The notes under the pieces: model-generated
Told to the model about the DNA's origin: nothing
Database searches by the model: none
Seen by the model: only the letters and a program-made list of their open reading frames with translations
Shown: positions 16,544 through 26,600 of the stretch, in pieces
Layout: each line of letters opens with the position of its first letter
How positions within the stretch are numbered: the stretch's first letter is position 1
Source: Chryseosolibacter sp964438975
Lineage (GTDB): Bacteria; Bacteroidota; Bacteroidia; Cytophagales; Cyclobacteriaceae
Length of the DNA: 37,492 nucleotides
NCBI GenBank assembly: GCA_964438975.1
Contig: CAYTMU010000039.1
Location: 1 to 37,492 of the forward strand
Direction of reading: 5' to 3'
Position numbers and translations under genes: made by a program

Positions 16544-17539
16544 ATGGAGAATCACATTACGACAAGTGAGGTTCGCATCGGGGTAGTGGGACTTGGGCTG
16601 ATGGGAAGCAGCGTTATTACCGCATTGCTTATTTCCGGTCACCGCGTAAATGCCATTGCTCCATTGCCTGACGATATGCTGCACGCGCGGACACGCGTAG
16701 AAGAACAGCTTGCACACTGTGATACCGCGCAGCTACTCTCTGAGCCGATCGGCAGGTACATGAGCCAATTGACGATTTCGGAGAACTATGCGGATCTTTC
16801 GAATTGCTGTATCGTGCTGGAATGCGTTATTGAAGAAGTGGCCGTGAAGGAGTCGGTTTACAAGAAAGTAACCGATGTCGTGACGTTCGATACGATCATC
16901 GCTACTAATACCTCGGCGATCCCAATAAGTCGACTTCAGAAGAACATACTTCACCCGGAGCGATTCCTGGGTATCCACTGGGCAGAACCCGCGTATATGA
17001 CTCGTTTCCTTGAAATCACCTGTGGTCGCAGCACGTCCACGCGCTATGCGTCATGGGTATTCAAACTTGCGCACCAATGGGGCAAAGAGCCGACTTTATT
17101 GCGACGAGATATTCGCGGATTTGTTACGAACAGGTTAATGTATGCGGTCTATCGCGAGATGTTTTCAATGGTGGAACGAGGCGATGCGACAATCGAAGAT
17201 GTAGATAAAGCGTTCCGGTACGACGCCGGTTCCTGGATGACACTAATGGGTATTTTCCGGAGAATGGATTTTATGGGATTGAAAGACTTTCACCGGATAT
17301 TTGAGACTATCTTTCCGACCTTGTGCAATTCCGATGTCGTTCCGCCGATGATGCAGGAGTTGATGAAAAATAGACTGCATGGTACGAGAGATAATCAGGG
17401 CCTCTATTCTTACACGGCAAGTGAATCAAAGACATGGGAGGATGCTTTTGCGTCTTTCAACGAAGAGATCTATAAATTGGCTGCACTGTATCCGTATGAC
17501 CGCAACCATCGGAAGAATGATGGAAAGATTGGCAACTGA
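16544..17539 (+). CDS. 3-hydroxyacyl-CoA dehydrogenase-like NAD-dependent dehydrogenase
   Basis: This is a two-domain beta-hydroxyacid dehydrogenase of 331 residues. The N-terminal Rossmann fold has the intact dinucleotide loop VGLGLMGSS (about 14-22) and the strand ending ATNTSAIPISRL. The catalytic His sits in FLGIHWAEPAY (H145), where classical enzymes read HFFNP, and its Glu partner is kept in FLEI. The C-terminal helical domain keeps the Asn in GFVTNRLM. The altered motif after the His suggests a substrate other than ordinary 3-hydroxyacyl-CoA; L-gulonate or carnitine dehydrogenase-like enzymes share this fold. It is followed nine to eleven bases later by an aminotransferase, and a degenerate homologue lies just downstream. 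Confidence 0.85.
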   Translation: MENHITTSEVRIGVVGLGLMGSSVITALLISGHRVNAIAPLPDDMLHARTRVEEQLAHCDTAQLLSEPIGRYMSQLTISENYADLSNCCIVLECVIEEVAVKESVYKKVTDVVTFDTIIATNTSAIPISRLQKNILHPERFLGIHWAEPAYMTRFLEITCGRSTSTRYASWVFKLAHQWGKEPTLLRRDIRGFVTNRLMYAVYREMFSMVERGDATIEDVDKAFRYDAGSWMTLMGIFRRMDFMGLKDFHRIFETIFPTLCNSDVVPPMMQELMKNRLHGTRDNQGLYSYTASESKTWEDAFASFNEEIYKLAALYPYDRNHRKNDGKIGN

Positions 17540-17550
17540 ACGATGAATTG

Positions 17551-18855
17551 ATGGAAAAATTTAAGTATGTGAAGTCCGCGGACTTTTTGGAGCGGGCGAG
17601 GAATGTGTTAGCAGGCGGCGTTTCTTCCGAATTCAGGAAATATAACCACCCGCACGCGATATTCTATACACATGGTAAGGGGAGCAGAGTCTGGGATGTC
17701 GACGGTAACGAGTACCTCGACTTCACACTTAGTCAAGGCCCTTTGCTTCTGGGACATTCCCATCCGAAAGTTCTCCGGGCTGTCCAGGAATATTCGGAGC
17801 AAGGCCAACTTTTTGCAGGCCAGCATGTCCGTGAGGTAGAACTTGCCGAAAAGCTTCAGAAGATGATTCCCTCCGCGGAGATCATGCGGTTCTGTCTAGA
17901 TGGCTCGGAAGCAGTCCAGACTGCTTTCCGGGTCGCGCGTTATAAGACAGGAAGGGCGAAGTTCCTTCGCTTTGAAGGACATTACCATGGCTGGATGGAC
18001 AACGTATGTTTTGGCATCTCTACGCCTTCCGCCGATGCTCTTGGTTCCCGCGAGGAACCGAATGTCTTTCCATGGAGTCAGGGATTGTCTGAGCACGCGA
18101 AGGACGATTTCATAGTTTTACCGTGGAACGATCTGTCACTGGTTGAGAAGGTCGTGGAGAGACGGTCTTCGGAGATTGCGGCTATCATTACGGAGCCCAT
18201 CATGTGCAACAACGGGTGTATCGCTCCGGAGCCCGGATTTCTTCAGGGGTTACGAGGCATCTGTGATCGATATGGCATCGCGCTGATCTTTGACGAGGTG
18301 ATCTGTGGCTTCCGAGTGGCCCCAGGTGGGGCGCAGGAGTATTTCGGAGTGACGCCCGACCTTTCTGTTTTCGCCAAAGCCATTGCCAGTGGTTATCCAA
18401 TCAGCGCAATTGTCGGAAAAAAGACGTGGATGGAAGGCATAGCTGAGGGGAAAGTTATCCATGCCGGAACTATGAATTCGGGTAACCCTACCGTTGCTGC
18501 CGCGCTGGCCACCTTAGAAGTGCTTGAGCAGGAGCCCCCATATACGCGAATTTACCGATATGGTGAGCGTCTGATGGAGGGCCTTAGAAGCGCTGCAGCC
18601 AGGATCGGAAGTAACATGGTTGTGCAGGGCTTTGGTCCAATGGTTTTTACAGGCTTTTCAGATGATGGTCCAGCGAAGGATTATCGGCACACTTTGCGTT
18701 TCGATAAGGTCAAGCAAGGCAGGTTTATCGCTGAAATGCACGACCGGGGTATACGCGTGATTGGACGGGGCCTCTGGTATTTGAGTGCCGCTCATGAAGA
18801 GCAGGATATTGAGCTGGCCATCCAGACGGCCGAAGAAGTGCTGGAGACCATTTAG
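17551..18855 (+). CDS. Class III (GSA-aminomutase-like) PLP aminotransferase
   Basis: This is a fold-type I, class III aminotransferase of 434 residues, closest in pattern to glutamate-1-semialdehyde aminomutase and the beta-amino-acid transaminases related to it. ATG 17551 is preferred over the TTG at 17548. Seen: ARNVLAGGVSSEFRKY near the N-terminus, WDVDGNEYLDF, phosphate-binding LDGSEAVQTAFRVAR, GHYHGWMD, the cofactor Asp in FDEVICGFR (D248) and the Schiff-base Lys in FAKAIASGYP (K276). The cluster context (dehydrogenase either side, RidA upstream) fits oxidation of a beta-hydroxy group followed by transamination, or the reverse. It is not likely to be the heme-pathway HemL, given the catabolic neighbours, though sequence alone does not exclude it. 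Confidence 0.88.
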   Translation: MEKFKYVKSADFLERARNVLAGGVSSEFRKYNHPHAIFYTHGKGSRVWDVDGNEYLDFTLSQGPLLLGHSHPKVLRAVQEYSEQGQLFAGQHVREVELAEKLQKMIPSAEIMRFCLDGSEAVQTAFRVARYKTGRAKFLRFEGHYHGWMDNVCFGISTPSADALGSREEPNVFPWSQGLSEHAKDDFIVLPWNDLSLVEKVVERRSSEIAAIITEPIMCNNGCIAPEPGFLQGLRGICDRYGIALIFDEVICGFRVAPGGAQEYFGVTPDLSVFAKAIASGYPISAIVGKKTWMEGIAEGKVIHAGTMNSGNPTVAAALATLEVLEQEPPYTRIYRYGERLMEGLRSAAARIGSNMVVQGFGPMVFTGFSDDGPAKDYRHTLRFDKVKQGRFIAEMHDRGIRVIGRGLWYLSAAHEEQDIELAIQTAEEVLETI

Positions 18856-18865
18856 TAGATTACGG

Positions 18866-19837
18866 ATGAGCTTTCAAGAAATACCTACGCTTGTTATCGG
18901 GGAAGAAAGAACTGTATTCTCCATCGTTGTAAACCTTCTGGAAGCGCAACACCCGGTTACGCTATGCACAAGCAATGAAAGGGAAGCGATCCTGCGCCTC
19001 AATGACCATTTGAGCGACCTGATGGGTGAGGCCACGGATATCCGAGATCGCGCGGATTTCGAGATATGCAGCACGCTCAATGGCCCACAGGATTTCAGAC
19101 TGGCGATTGTGCTGACACCTGAAGATATTCAGCTAAAGCACACTGCGGTCCGACAACTCGAAAATGTTCTTTCACCAGGTTCGCTTATTGCGGTCAATAC
19201 GGAGAGTATTCCCCTAAGCGAAATACACACAACGGCTGTGGCACCTGAACGGATCTTCGGCGCAAATTGGACGGAGCCAGCCCACACGACTTTCTTTCTT
19301 GAGATTATTGTCAACGATAAAAATTGCCGGGATCTGTTGAACAGTTTCGTGTCGACGGCGTGCACTCGCTGGCAGAAGGATCCGTACGTGCTGTATAACG
19401 ATTGCGGCATCCGGTCGCGTATGTTGAGTGCCATGGTGCGCGAAGCTTTCTTTCTTCTCGAAAATGATTATGTCTCCGTCGAGGATGTCGATCGCGCGTG
19501 CCGGAATGACCCAGGATATTATTTGCCCTTCGCCGGCCACTGCCGGTATATGGATCTGATGGGTGCGTATGTGTACGGTACGGTGATGAAAGATCTGAAT
19601 CCTGAGCTGTCCAAGGATACGCGCGTCGCACCATTCTTTACCAGGATCGTGGAAGCAGGTGGTGAGGGGATCAGCACTGAGAACGGGTTTTACCGGTATG
19701 AAACCGGTGAGGCCGAACGGCGCACGAAAGAGTTCAGGAAGTTTAGCTTCGAGATCAGAGACATTATCGCTCGGTATCCGTTCGGGGAGCTGGAGGAAAA
19801 AGTCATGGGGAAGAAGAACGCAATATCAAACATATGA
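18866..19837 (+). CDS. Degenerate 3-hydroxyacyl-CoA dehydrogenase homologue (probable pseudoenzyme)
   Basis: ATG 18866 (MSFQEIPTLVIGEE) gives 323 residues; the frame reads further upstream but overlaps the aminotransferase and is unlike any family. Along its length it aligns with the dehydrogenase encoded two genes earlier, for example FGANWTEPAHTTFFLEI against FLGIHWAEPAYMTRFLEI and VSVEDVDRACRND against ATIEDVDKAFRYD. Yet the NAD loop GLGLMG has become GEERTV, the catalytic His is Asn (N134), and the active-site Asn in GFVTNR is missing. The frame is intact and full length, and it overlaps the next gene by ATGA, so it is not a decaying pseudogene. A regulatory or structural partner of the active paralogue is the simplest reading (inference). 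Confidence 0.78.
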   Translation: MSFQEIPTLVIGEERTVFSIVVNLLEAQHPVTLCTSNEREAILRLNDHLSDLMGEATDIRDRADFEICSTLNGPQDFRLAIVLTPEDIQLKHTAVRQLENVLSPGSLIAVNTESIPLSEIHTTAVAPERIFGANWTEPAHTTFFLEIIVNDKNCRDLLNSFVSTACTRWQKDPYVLYNDCGIRSRMLSAMVREAFFLLENDYVSVEDVDRACRNDPGYYLPFAGHCRYMDLMGAYVYGTVMKDLNPELSKDTRVAPFFTRIVEAGGEGISTENGFYRYETGEAERRTKEFRKFSFEIRDIIARYPFGELEEKVMGKKNAISNI

Positions 19838-20919
19838 ATCCGGCCTTTATAGTCGATGCGCATCTTGATCTGGCTATGAATGCCCTGGATTGGAACAGGG
19901 ATCTTACCAGACCTTTGGACGAGATCCGCCAGCGTGAGATGAACATGACCGACAAACCTGACCGGGGCAGAGGAACCGTGTGTTTACCAGAACTTCGAAA
20001 GGGGAAAATAGGCCTTGTCGTTGCGACGCAACTTTCGCGTGTAACACCACCTGGCAGCACACTTCCGGGATGGCACTCCCCGCAACAGGCATGGGCGATG
20101 ACGCAGGCGCAGCTCGCGTGGTACCGTGAAATGGAAGCGATGGGAGAGATGGTGCAGATCAGGGATATCGACGGACTCGAAAGTCATCTGACCCTTTGGA
20201 ATGATGGTGCTGTTCCCGACGATACAAAACCGGTGGGCTATATCCTGAGTCTTGAAGGAGCTGACTCTCTTGTCGACATTTCATATCTGCACAAAGCTTA
20301 CGACTACGGATTACGAGCAGTAGGACTTTCTCATTTCGGGCCTGGCAGATATGCGCCTGGCACAAAGACAGAAGGACCCCTGACGAACAACGGGCTCGAA
20401 CTCCTGAAGGAAATGGACGCGCTGAGGTTGATCCTGGATGTCACACATTTGACAGATCAGGGATTTGATCAGGCGTTGAATTTGTACCGTGGACCGGTTT
20501 GGGCCAGTCATCACAACGTACGCAAGATCGTACCCAATCAACGCCAGCTCAATGACGATCAGATCCAACGGCTGATTGAGCGAGGTGCCGTGATCGGAGG
20601 CATGCTCGATTGCTGGGCAATGGATATCCGCTTCATCGATACTGTCTCGGATCCCTGGCAACTGGATATCCGGTTGGAGCACCTCGTTGATCACTGGGAT
20701 CACATCTGTCAGCTAGCGGGAAACAGCAGACACGTTGCTATCGGGAGCGATCTCGACGGAATTTTCGGTACAGAGCAGTCGCCATGGGACTTGAATTCCA
20801 TTGCTGACCTACAGAAGTATCGAGCGATACTTTCCAGAAGGGGTTATCAGGAAGAAGATATTCAGAACATATTTCATGGCAACTGGTTGCGTTTTTTGCG
20901 AAACGCTTTGGACTCATAG
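19834..20919 (+). CDS. Membrane-dipeptidase-like metallopeptidase (family M19)
   Basis: This is a 361-residue zinc hydrolase with the TIM-barrel of renal dipeptidases. Metal and active-site positions visible: H10 and D12 in DAHLDLA, E141 in SLEGAD, H205 in VTHLTDQGF, H226/H227 in ASHHN and D306 in GSDLDG. There is no signal peptide, so a cytoplasmic location is likely. Bacterial M19 enzymes cleave dipeptides, often with a D- or unusual C-terminal residue, and some act on other amides. It starts inside the stop of the degenerate dehydrogenase gene (ATGA overlap), which binds it to the operon. A role in splitting an amide-linked amino compound is inferred. Confidence 0.9.
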   Translation: MNPAFIVDAHLDLAMNALDWNRDLTRPLDEIRQREMNMTDKPDRGRGTVCLPELRKGKIGLVVATQLSRVTPPGSTLPGWHSPQQAWAMTQAQLAWYREMEAMGEMVQIRDIDGLESHLTLWNDGAVPDDTKPVGYILSLEGADSLVDISYLHKAYDYGLRAVGLSHFGPGRYAPGTKTEGPLTNNGLELLKEMDALRLILDVTHLTDQGFDQALNLYRGPVWASHHNVRKIVPNQRQLNDDQIQRLIERGAVIGGMLDCWAMDIRFIDTVSDPWQLDIRLEHLVDHWDHICQLAGNSRHVAIGSDLDGIFGTEQSPWDLNSIADLQKYRAILSRRGYQEEDIQNIFHGNWLRFLRNALDS

Positions 20920-20954
20920 ACGAGTCTTGACAAGAGGATAGTTAATAACTTACC

Positions 20955-22322
20955 ATGCTCTACGCCGGCGCATTTCAAATCGACATTACACCTCCGTTGG
21001 GCACACTGATCAACGGCGACTTTGTAACGCACTATGCGCTCCAGATCCATGATCGCTTGTATGCGAAGGCATTGGTGATGAAACAAGGGGATGCCACGGT
21101 AGGGATAGTCGTTGTGGACATTTGCGCCATGGCGAAGGAGTTTATTGATGCTGTCAAGTCTGAGATCCATGAGCGCACGGAAATCAGTCCTGTAAATTTG
21201 CTGATTGCCAGCACCCATACACACGCCGCAGGATCTGTCGAGGGCTTACTGCTCGGCCATGCTGACCTGGCGTACCGGAAGATACTACCTGGATTGATCG
21301 TCGACGCTGTGGCCGGTGCGATGGAAAGACTCCGTCCTGCGCAGACAGCTTTTGGTTCCGTACAGGCACCTGAGCATGTCGTGTGCAGAAGGTTTTATAT
21401 GAAGGAAGGATATGTTGCGCATAATCCTGTAACGGGTGGGACAGATGACGTCAAGACGAATCCTTTCGGTGATGAGGACTACATTGACCGGCGCGTTTCG
21501 ACTATGGATACCGAAGTAGGGTTTCTTGCTGTAAAGGGAGTGGATGGTGAGTGGATCAGTGTGTTGGCGAACTATTCGATGCATTACGTTGGCGACTGGC
21601 AGAATGGTACTATTACCGCTGATTATTTCGGGGTGTTTTCAAAGCAGGTCAGGATCAAGATCGGCGCCGGTGACGATTTCGTCGGTATGATGAGCAACGG
21701 CACCAGCGGAGAAGCTAACATTTGGGATATTCTGAATCCAGACAGGTACCCAAGTGAGGTCCACGCCAAAAGCGAAGTGATCGGGAATGACCTCGCCGAG
21801 AAGGTCGTCCGTGCCTTGGCCAACATCGAATGGCAGAGCACGCCGGCGCTGAGTGTACGTTACGAGGAAATTCCGGTTCGGGTACGCAAGCCTTCCGTCG
21901 CCGAACTTCAAGCCGCGGAATCGATCATCACCAAATCGGATTATGAAAGGATCGACAAAATCGATGATGAGGCACTGAGGAAGATCTACGCCCGCGAGCA
22001 GGTGTTGCTCAACGAATACCCCGACAGCAAGAAGACCCCCGTGCAGGCTATTCGCATCGGCGATGGTATCATCGGGGGATTAGGCGGGGAATTCTTCGCG
22101 GAAACGGGATTGTGGCTGAAGGATAATTGTTCGGCAAAGTATTATTTCACGATTTGTTTCGCGAATGACTACGTGGGCTATGTGCCGCCAGAACACGAAA
22201 TCGTAAGAGGGGGATATGAGACGTGGCGGTGCCGGACGAGTCATCTTGAATTAGATGCGGAACAACGCATTCGCGAGGCGATTTTTAGCGCTATTGAAAG
22301 GTCTTCGGAAGGCCGGGGTTAG
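20955..22322 (+). CDS. Neutral/alkaline ceramidase-fold hydrolase
   Basis: This 455-residue protein matches the N-terminal domain of neutral/alkaline non-lysosomal ceramidases: FQIDITPPLGT at the start, the zinc ligands H88/H90 in STHTHAAGS, H210 in NYSMHYVG, and GLGGEFFAETG near the C-terminus. It lacks the C-terminal Ig-like domain of true ceramidases. At the place of the ceramidase nucleophile motif (GDVSPN) it reads NGTSGEAN (S251 nearby), so the standard serine is not clearly present and ceramide is not a safe substrate call. No signal peptide is evident. It begins 35 bases after the dipeptidase gene, in the same operon. A zinc-dependent amidase acting on another acylated amine is a reasonable guess. 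Confidence 0.78.
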   Translation: MLYAGAFQIDITPPLGTLINGDFVTHYALQIHDRLYAKALVMKQGDATVGIVVVDICAMAKEFIDAVKSEIHERTEISPVNLLIASTHTHAAGSVEGLLLGHADLAYRKILPGLIVDAVAGAMERLRPAQTAFGSVQAPEHVVCRRFYMKEGYVAHNPVTGGTDDVKTNPFGDEDYIDRRVSTMDTEVGFLAVKGVDGEWISVLANYSMHYVGDWQNGTITADYFGVFSKQVRIKIGAGDDFVGMMSNGTSGEANIWDILNPDRYPSEVHAKSEVIGNDLAEKVVRALANIEWQSTPALSVRYEEIPVRVRKPSVAELQAAESIITKSDYERIDKIDDEALRKIYAREQVLLNEYPDSKKTPVQAIRIGDGIIGGLGGEFFAETGLWLKDNCSAKYYFTICFANDYVGYVPPEHEIVRGGYETWRCRTSHLELDAEQRIREAIFSAIERSSEGRG

Positions 22323-22351
22323 GTACTGCGCAGTATAAACAGCGATCGACC

Positions 22352-23392
22352 ATGAAAAAATTCGGAAGGCGGAGCATGTTAAAGGCTTCCGCAATACTCG
22401 GCTTTGGGGTCATGCACAACCCAGGATTCGGCAGAAGTATCAACTCGATTGAAGGAAATGAAAAATTGATTTTTAGCGAAGTCCTGAAGTCGGCTCCATG
22501 GCCTGAAAGGTATGGCTTGGGTGTCGTGGTATTTCAGGATCGGCTATGGGTATTAGGCGGAACTGACACACCTGAAAGTGGTGCACAACTCAATGATATT
22601 TGGTCATCCGACGACGGTCTTCACTGGCGACAGGAACTTGCTAACGCACCGTGGCGGCCACGTTGGAACCATGCAGTGTTTGCATTTAAAGGGAAGATAT
22701 GGGTGATCGGCGGCTTGGCTTCCGTGAATCCCGACATAAACCTGAATGATATCTGGTCGAGTTCGGATGGAAAAGTATGGACACTTGAAGTGGCTGAGGC
22801 ACCCTGGGTTGGCCGGCACGTGTGGTCATGGATGACCCATCGTGACCGCATGTATCTCATTGGTGGTGCAACTGACGGGTCAACCTACTACCAGGATGTA
22901 ATCTCTTCTGAAGATGGCGTTCATTGGCGTTCTGAAGTGATCCTTCGGTCGTGGTTCTCGGCCCGGAAGAACTTTGCTGCAGCCTCGTATGAAGGAAGAA
23001 TTTTTCTGGCAGCTGGAAAAGATTTGGATCCGCTGAATGATGTCTGGTCTTCTGAAACGGGAGAGACTTGGGACTGCTTGCTCAATGCTGCGCCGTGGTC
23101 TTCCCGTACAGGGGCTTTGTTTATTGTCTACAATGGAAAACTGTGGTTAATGGGTGGGGAAGCACCCGCTCTGGTGAAAAATAAAATTCCCGGTCCGTTG
23201 TTAACGGATCTGTGGACAACGACAAATGGGAAGGATTGGAAAAAGGAGACTGATCAAGCAGGGTGGCCTGTACGATACGTACTTCCAACAGGGATGATCG
23301 TTTTCAGAAACAAGGTTTGGCTTCTCGGAGGCTCGCGCCAGTCGAGGGGGAAAGGAGTAAATGACATTTGGACCTTCGAAGAGGCTCGATAG
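22352..23392 (+). CDS. Tat-exported Kelch-type beta-propeller protein
   Basis: This 346-residue protein starts with a twin-arginine-like signal (GRRSMLKASAILGFGV), suggesting export of a folded product. The remainder is about six Kelch-like blades, each with the pattern APW-x-R...G-K-x-W-x-x-GG...NDIWSS-x-DG-x-x-W; examples are LWVLGGTD, IWVIGGLA, MYLIGGAT, LWLMGGEA and VWLLGGSR. No enzymatic residues can be identified. Kelch propellers of this kind may bind ligands or partner proteins; some relatives are mutarotases or epimerases (NanM-like), but the sequence does not prove it. It lies 29 bases after the ceramidase-fold gene and is the last gene before the second SusC. Confidence 0.75.
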   Translation: MKKFGRRSMLKASAILGFGVMHNPGFGRSINSIEGNEKLIFSEVLKSAPWPERYGLGVVVFQDRLWVLGGTDTPESGAQLNDIWSSDDGLHWRQELANAPWRPRWNHAVFAFKGKIWVIGGLASVNPDINLNDIWSSSDGKVWTLEVAEAPWVGRHVWSWMTHRDRMYLIGGATDGSTYYQDVISSEDGVHWRSEVILRSWFSARKNFAAASYEGRIFLAAGKDLDPLNDVWSSETGETWDCLLNAAPWSSRTGALFIVYNGKLWLMGGEAPALVKNKIPGPLLTDLWTTTNGKDWKKETDQAGWPVRYVLPTGMIVFRNKVWLLGGSRQSRGKGVNDIWTFEEAR

Positions 23393-23616
23393 TCACAAAG
23401 ATGATCCTGGCTAGAGTGTCGTTGCAGTAATACATTGCAAGTGTGAAGATGGCTCACCGTCTTGCCAAATCCCGCGGACTGAAAGATAATACTACAAATG
23501 AATAAAAAAGTAGCAGAACGCAGGAGAACGGAAATCTAAATTTGACTGAAGGTAAACGCTTTTGAAACAGGAAAGTGTTTATGAGTTTTTGAGAATTATA
23601 AACCCGTGTTAAAACT
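23393..23616 (+). promoter_or_regulatory. Leader region upstream of second SusC/SusD pair
   Basis: This is a 224-base AT-rich gap. TAAATTTG at 23537-23544 matches the Bacteroidota -7 element TAnnTTTG, but no clear -33 TTTG lies 19-21 bases upstream, so the promoter call is weak. No hairpin with a T run is visible after the Kelch gene, so read-through from the upstream operon is possible. Confidence 0.3.
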
Positions 23617-26600
23617 ATGCCAATGGAAGAATTTTACCGACTTAAGACGTGGGGGAGAGCTGCGAGTATAGCACTTGCCCACACATTGCTGGTGCTGGGT
23701 CTTTTACCTCTCGCGTATGCAGGTGTTGCTGCGCCTGCGTTTCAGGAAAACATGCGGACTATTTCGGGAACCGTAAAAGATGCTACCACAGATGACCCTT
23801 TGCCCGGCGTAAGCGTTCAATTGATGGGTAGTAATCGCGGAACCATTACTGACGGAAATGGAAAATATTCGCTGGATATTCCGGAGCAGACCGGACATCG
23901 GCTTGTCTTTTCATTTATAGGATATGATCCTCAGGAAGTTGCGATTGGCGGTCGGTCGGTGGTTGAAGTCAATCTGCAAGTCGCAGACATAGCGTTGCAG
24001 GAAGTTGTGGTAGTTGGATATGGAGTACAGGAAAGAAGCAATCTGACGGGAGCTATCGCCAGTGTGAAGTCGGAGGATCTCGCGAGAATTCCGATCACGA
24101 ACGTAAATCAGGCACTGCAGGGACGTGCGGCAGGTGTGCAGATCCGCCAAAGCCAACAGCAGCCTGGCGGTGAACTCAGCGTCCGCATACGCGGTATCAG
24201 TTCTATCCAGGGAAACACCGATCCACTCTATGTTATCGATGGGATTATCGGGGGCAACATCAATACATTGAATCCACAGGATATTCAGTCGCTCGAAGTG
24301 TTGAAGGATGCTTCCGCGACGGCTATTTTCGGTGCGAACGGTGCCAATGGTGTTGTACTGATTACGACCAAGCGGGGTGAACCGAACAAGAATACCCTCA
24401 ACTTTAATTCATACGTCGGTATGCAGCATGTCAACCGCAGACTTGACCTCCTTAATGCGCGGGAATATGCAGAGATTGATATCGAAAGAAGAAATTTGAT
24501 AGGACAGCAGCAGGTATATGATATCAATAATCTGCCAGCTGACACAGACTGGCAGGATTTGATCTATCAGACAGCTCCTATTCAGAACTATAATTTGTCT
24601 GCATCCGGTGGTACAGATAAGGTGCGCTATTTCGCGTCAGCGAATTATATTGAACAACAAGGTGTCGTTGTTAATACGGATTACACTCGTTTCAATTTGC
24701 GAATGAATCTCGACGCTCAGATGAGCGAGCGGGTGAAGGTGGGGGTTCGTATGGGACTTGCGCGCGACAACCGCGGCCGGATGAACGGTGAGGGTCAACT
24801 GAACGATGATAGTCCGGCCTCGGGAGCTACTCTTCTCGCACCTGTTCTTTCGCCTTACAACAGCAGCGGTATGTTACTTCCCGAGATTCAATACAACACG
24901 ATTGATCTCAACACGTATGGTGTCATGCAGAATCCACTTCATTATTCGCAGTACCTCATCGACCGAAGCAAGTCTACGGCGATCTCGGGTACAACCTTCG
25001 CGGAGATCAAATTGATCGATGGTTTGACTTTCAATCCTAGCTTCAATTTTACGCTCGGTACCGGGAAGGGTACATACTACAAACCGTCGCGGATATTCGA
25101 AAATTCACTTGGATACCGAAATGAAGCGAAGCTTTCAAGCAGCGATTCCTACCGCTGGAATACAGACATGGTGCTGAATTACCGCAAGGAGATTTCAGAA
25201 GACCAAAACCTGGAGGTGTTGGCTGGATTCATTGTAAACAAATCGTACAACGAGAGCATGAATTCAACCGTGCGCGACTTCGCGCTGGATGTCTTTGAAT
25301 ACCACAACGTCGGAGCAGCGAGCACGATCGTCGGAGTTGGATCGGGAATGTCGGAGAAGCAACAGCTGTCTTATATTGGTCGCGTAAATTATAGTCTTCA
25401 CAACAAATACCTGTTTTCGTTCAATGGCAGGTACGATGGATCGTCTGTTTTTGGTACAAACAACCGCTGGGGTTTCTTCCCCTCGGGTGCAGTTGCCTGG
25501 AAGCTTTCTGAGGAAGATTTTATTCAGGACATGAATGTGTTCTCTGACCTGAAATTGCGTGGATCATACGGTATCTCCGGAAGTGAGGCGTTGAGTCCTT
25601 ACGCCTCGAGAGCTCGGCTATCTTCGGGTCCTTCTTACATCATCGACGGCGTGCAGGTGGTGGGTTACAGACCGTCGTCTATTGCCGTGCCCGACCTGCA
25701 GTGGGAAGAGACGGCTCAGCTGGACATCGGTCTTGATGCAACATTTTTCGGAGGTCGACTTGGCTTGACCGCAGATTATTATGTGAAGAACACCAGTAAG
25801 TTGTTCCTGAGTGTTCCGCTTCCCAGAACAAGCGGCGTTGGGTCCGTTGTCAAGAACACCGGCAGCCTGCGAAACTCCGGTGTTGAGTTTCACATCCATG
25901 GAGCAGTGTCGACAGGAAAGCTGCAGTGGGATACCGATCTGAATTTCTCATTCCAGAACCAGGAGGTTACTGACATTGGCAGTGCCAGCGAGATTATCCT
26001 GAACGTAGGGTTGGAGGGCTTTAGCAATGCACAGATTGTGAAAGTTGGGGAGCCACTCGGTGCCTTCTATGGTTTCCCGAACGCGGGAATATGGCAGATA
26101 TCCGATCTCAGTGGAGCCGCCCCTGTGCCGATGCAATTTGGTGTGGAGGTTAAGCCTGGTGATTTGAGATATATCGACCAGAACGACGACGGCGATGTCA
26201 CGGCAGATGACCGGATGATCATCGGTTACGCATTGCCAAAAGTGTTTGGAGGCTGGAACAACACGTTCCGGTACAAGGGTTTTGATGCGTCTCTTTTCTT
26301 TGATTTTGTCTACGGTAATGACATCTTCAACGTGAACAGATATCACTCGATGATGACCATTCAACATTTCGCCAATAAGCACAGAGATTTCAAAGACTAT
26401 TGGACGCCGGAGAATCCCTCGAACAATGTGCCCAGACTTGATTATAATCAACCTTCCAATGCACTTACAGACTACCTGATGGAAGATGGATCCTATGTGC
26501 GCCTTCGCGAGGTAACGGTTGGTTACTCACTTACGCCATCGATCTTGTCAGGCCTGAATATCAGCAGACTAAGAGTATATGCGTCGGCTACCAACCTGTT

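Noticed and set aside
17551..18855. HemL (glutamate-1-semialdehyde aminomutase) of the heme pathway, linked with hemF
   Set aside because: It lies in a different transcript on the other strand, between dehydrogenase homologues; similarity to HemL is at class level and motifs fit other class III transaminases as well.
18785..18865. Upstream extension of the degenerate dehydrogenase gene into the aminotransferase
   Set aside because: The added residues are basic and unlike the family; ATG 18866 aligns with the Rossmann start of the paralogue.
18866..19837. Calling the degenerate dehydrogenase a pseudogene
   Set aside because: The frame is full length, has no stop or frameshift, keeps the domain spacing and is coupled to the next gene by ATGA; only catalytic residues are changed.
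8310..22322. A sphingolipid pathway joining GH30 (glucosylceramidase-like) and the ceramidase-fold protein
   Set aside because: The genes are in separate loci with housekeeping genes between them, the ceramidase nucleophile motif is absent, and the GH30 genes sit in a typical beta-glucan locus.
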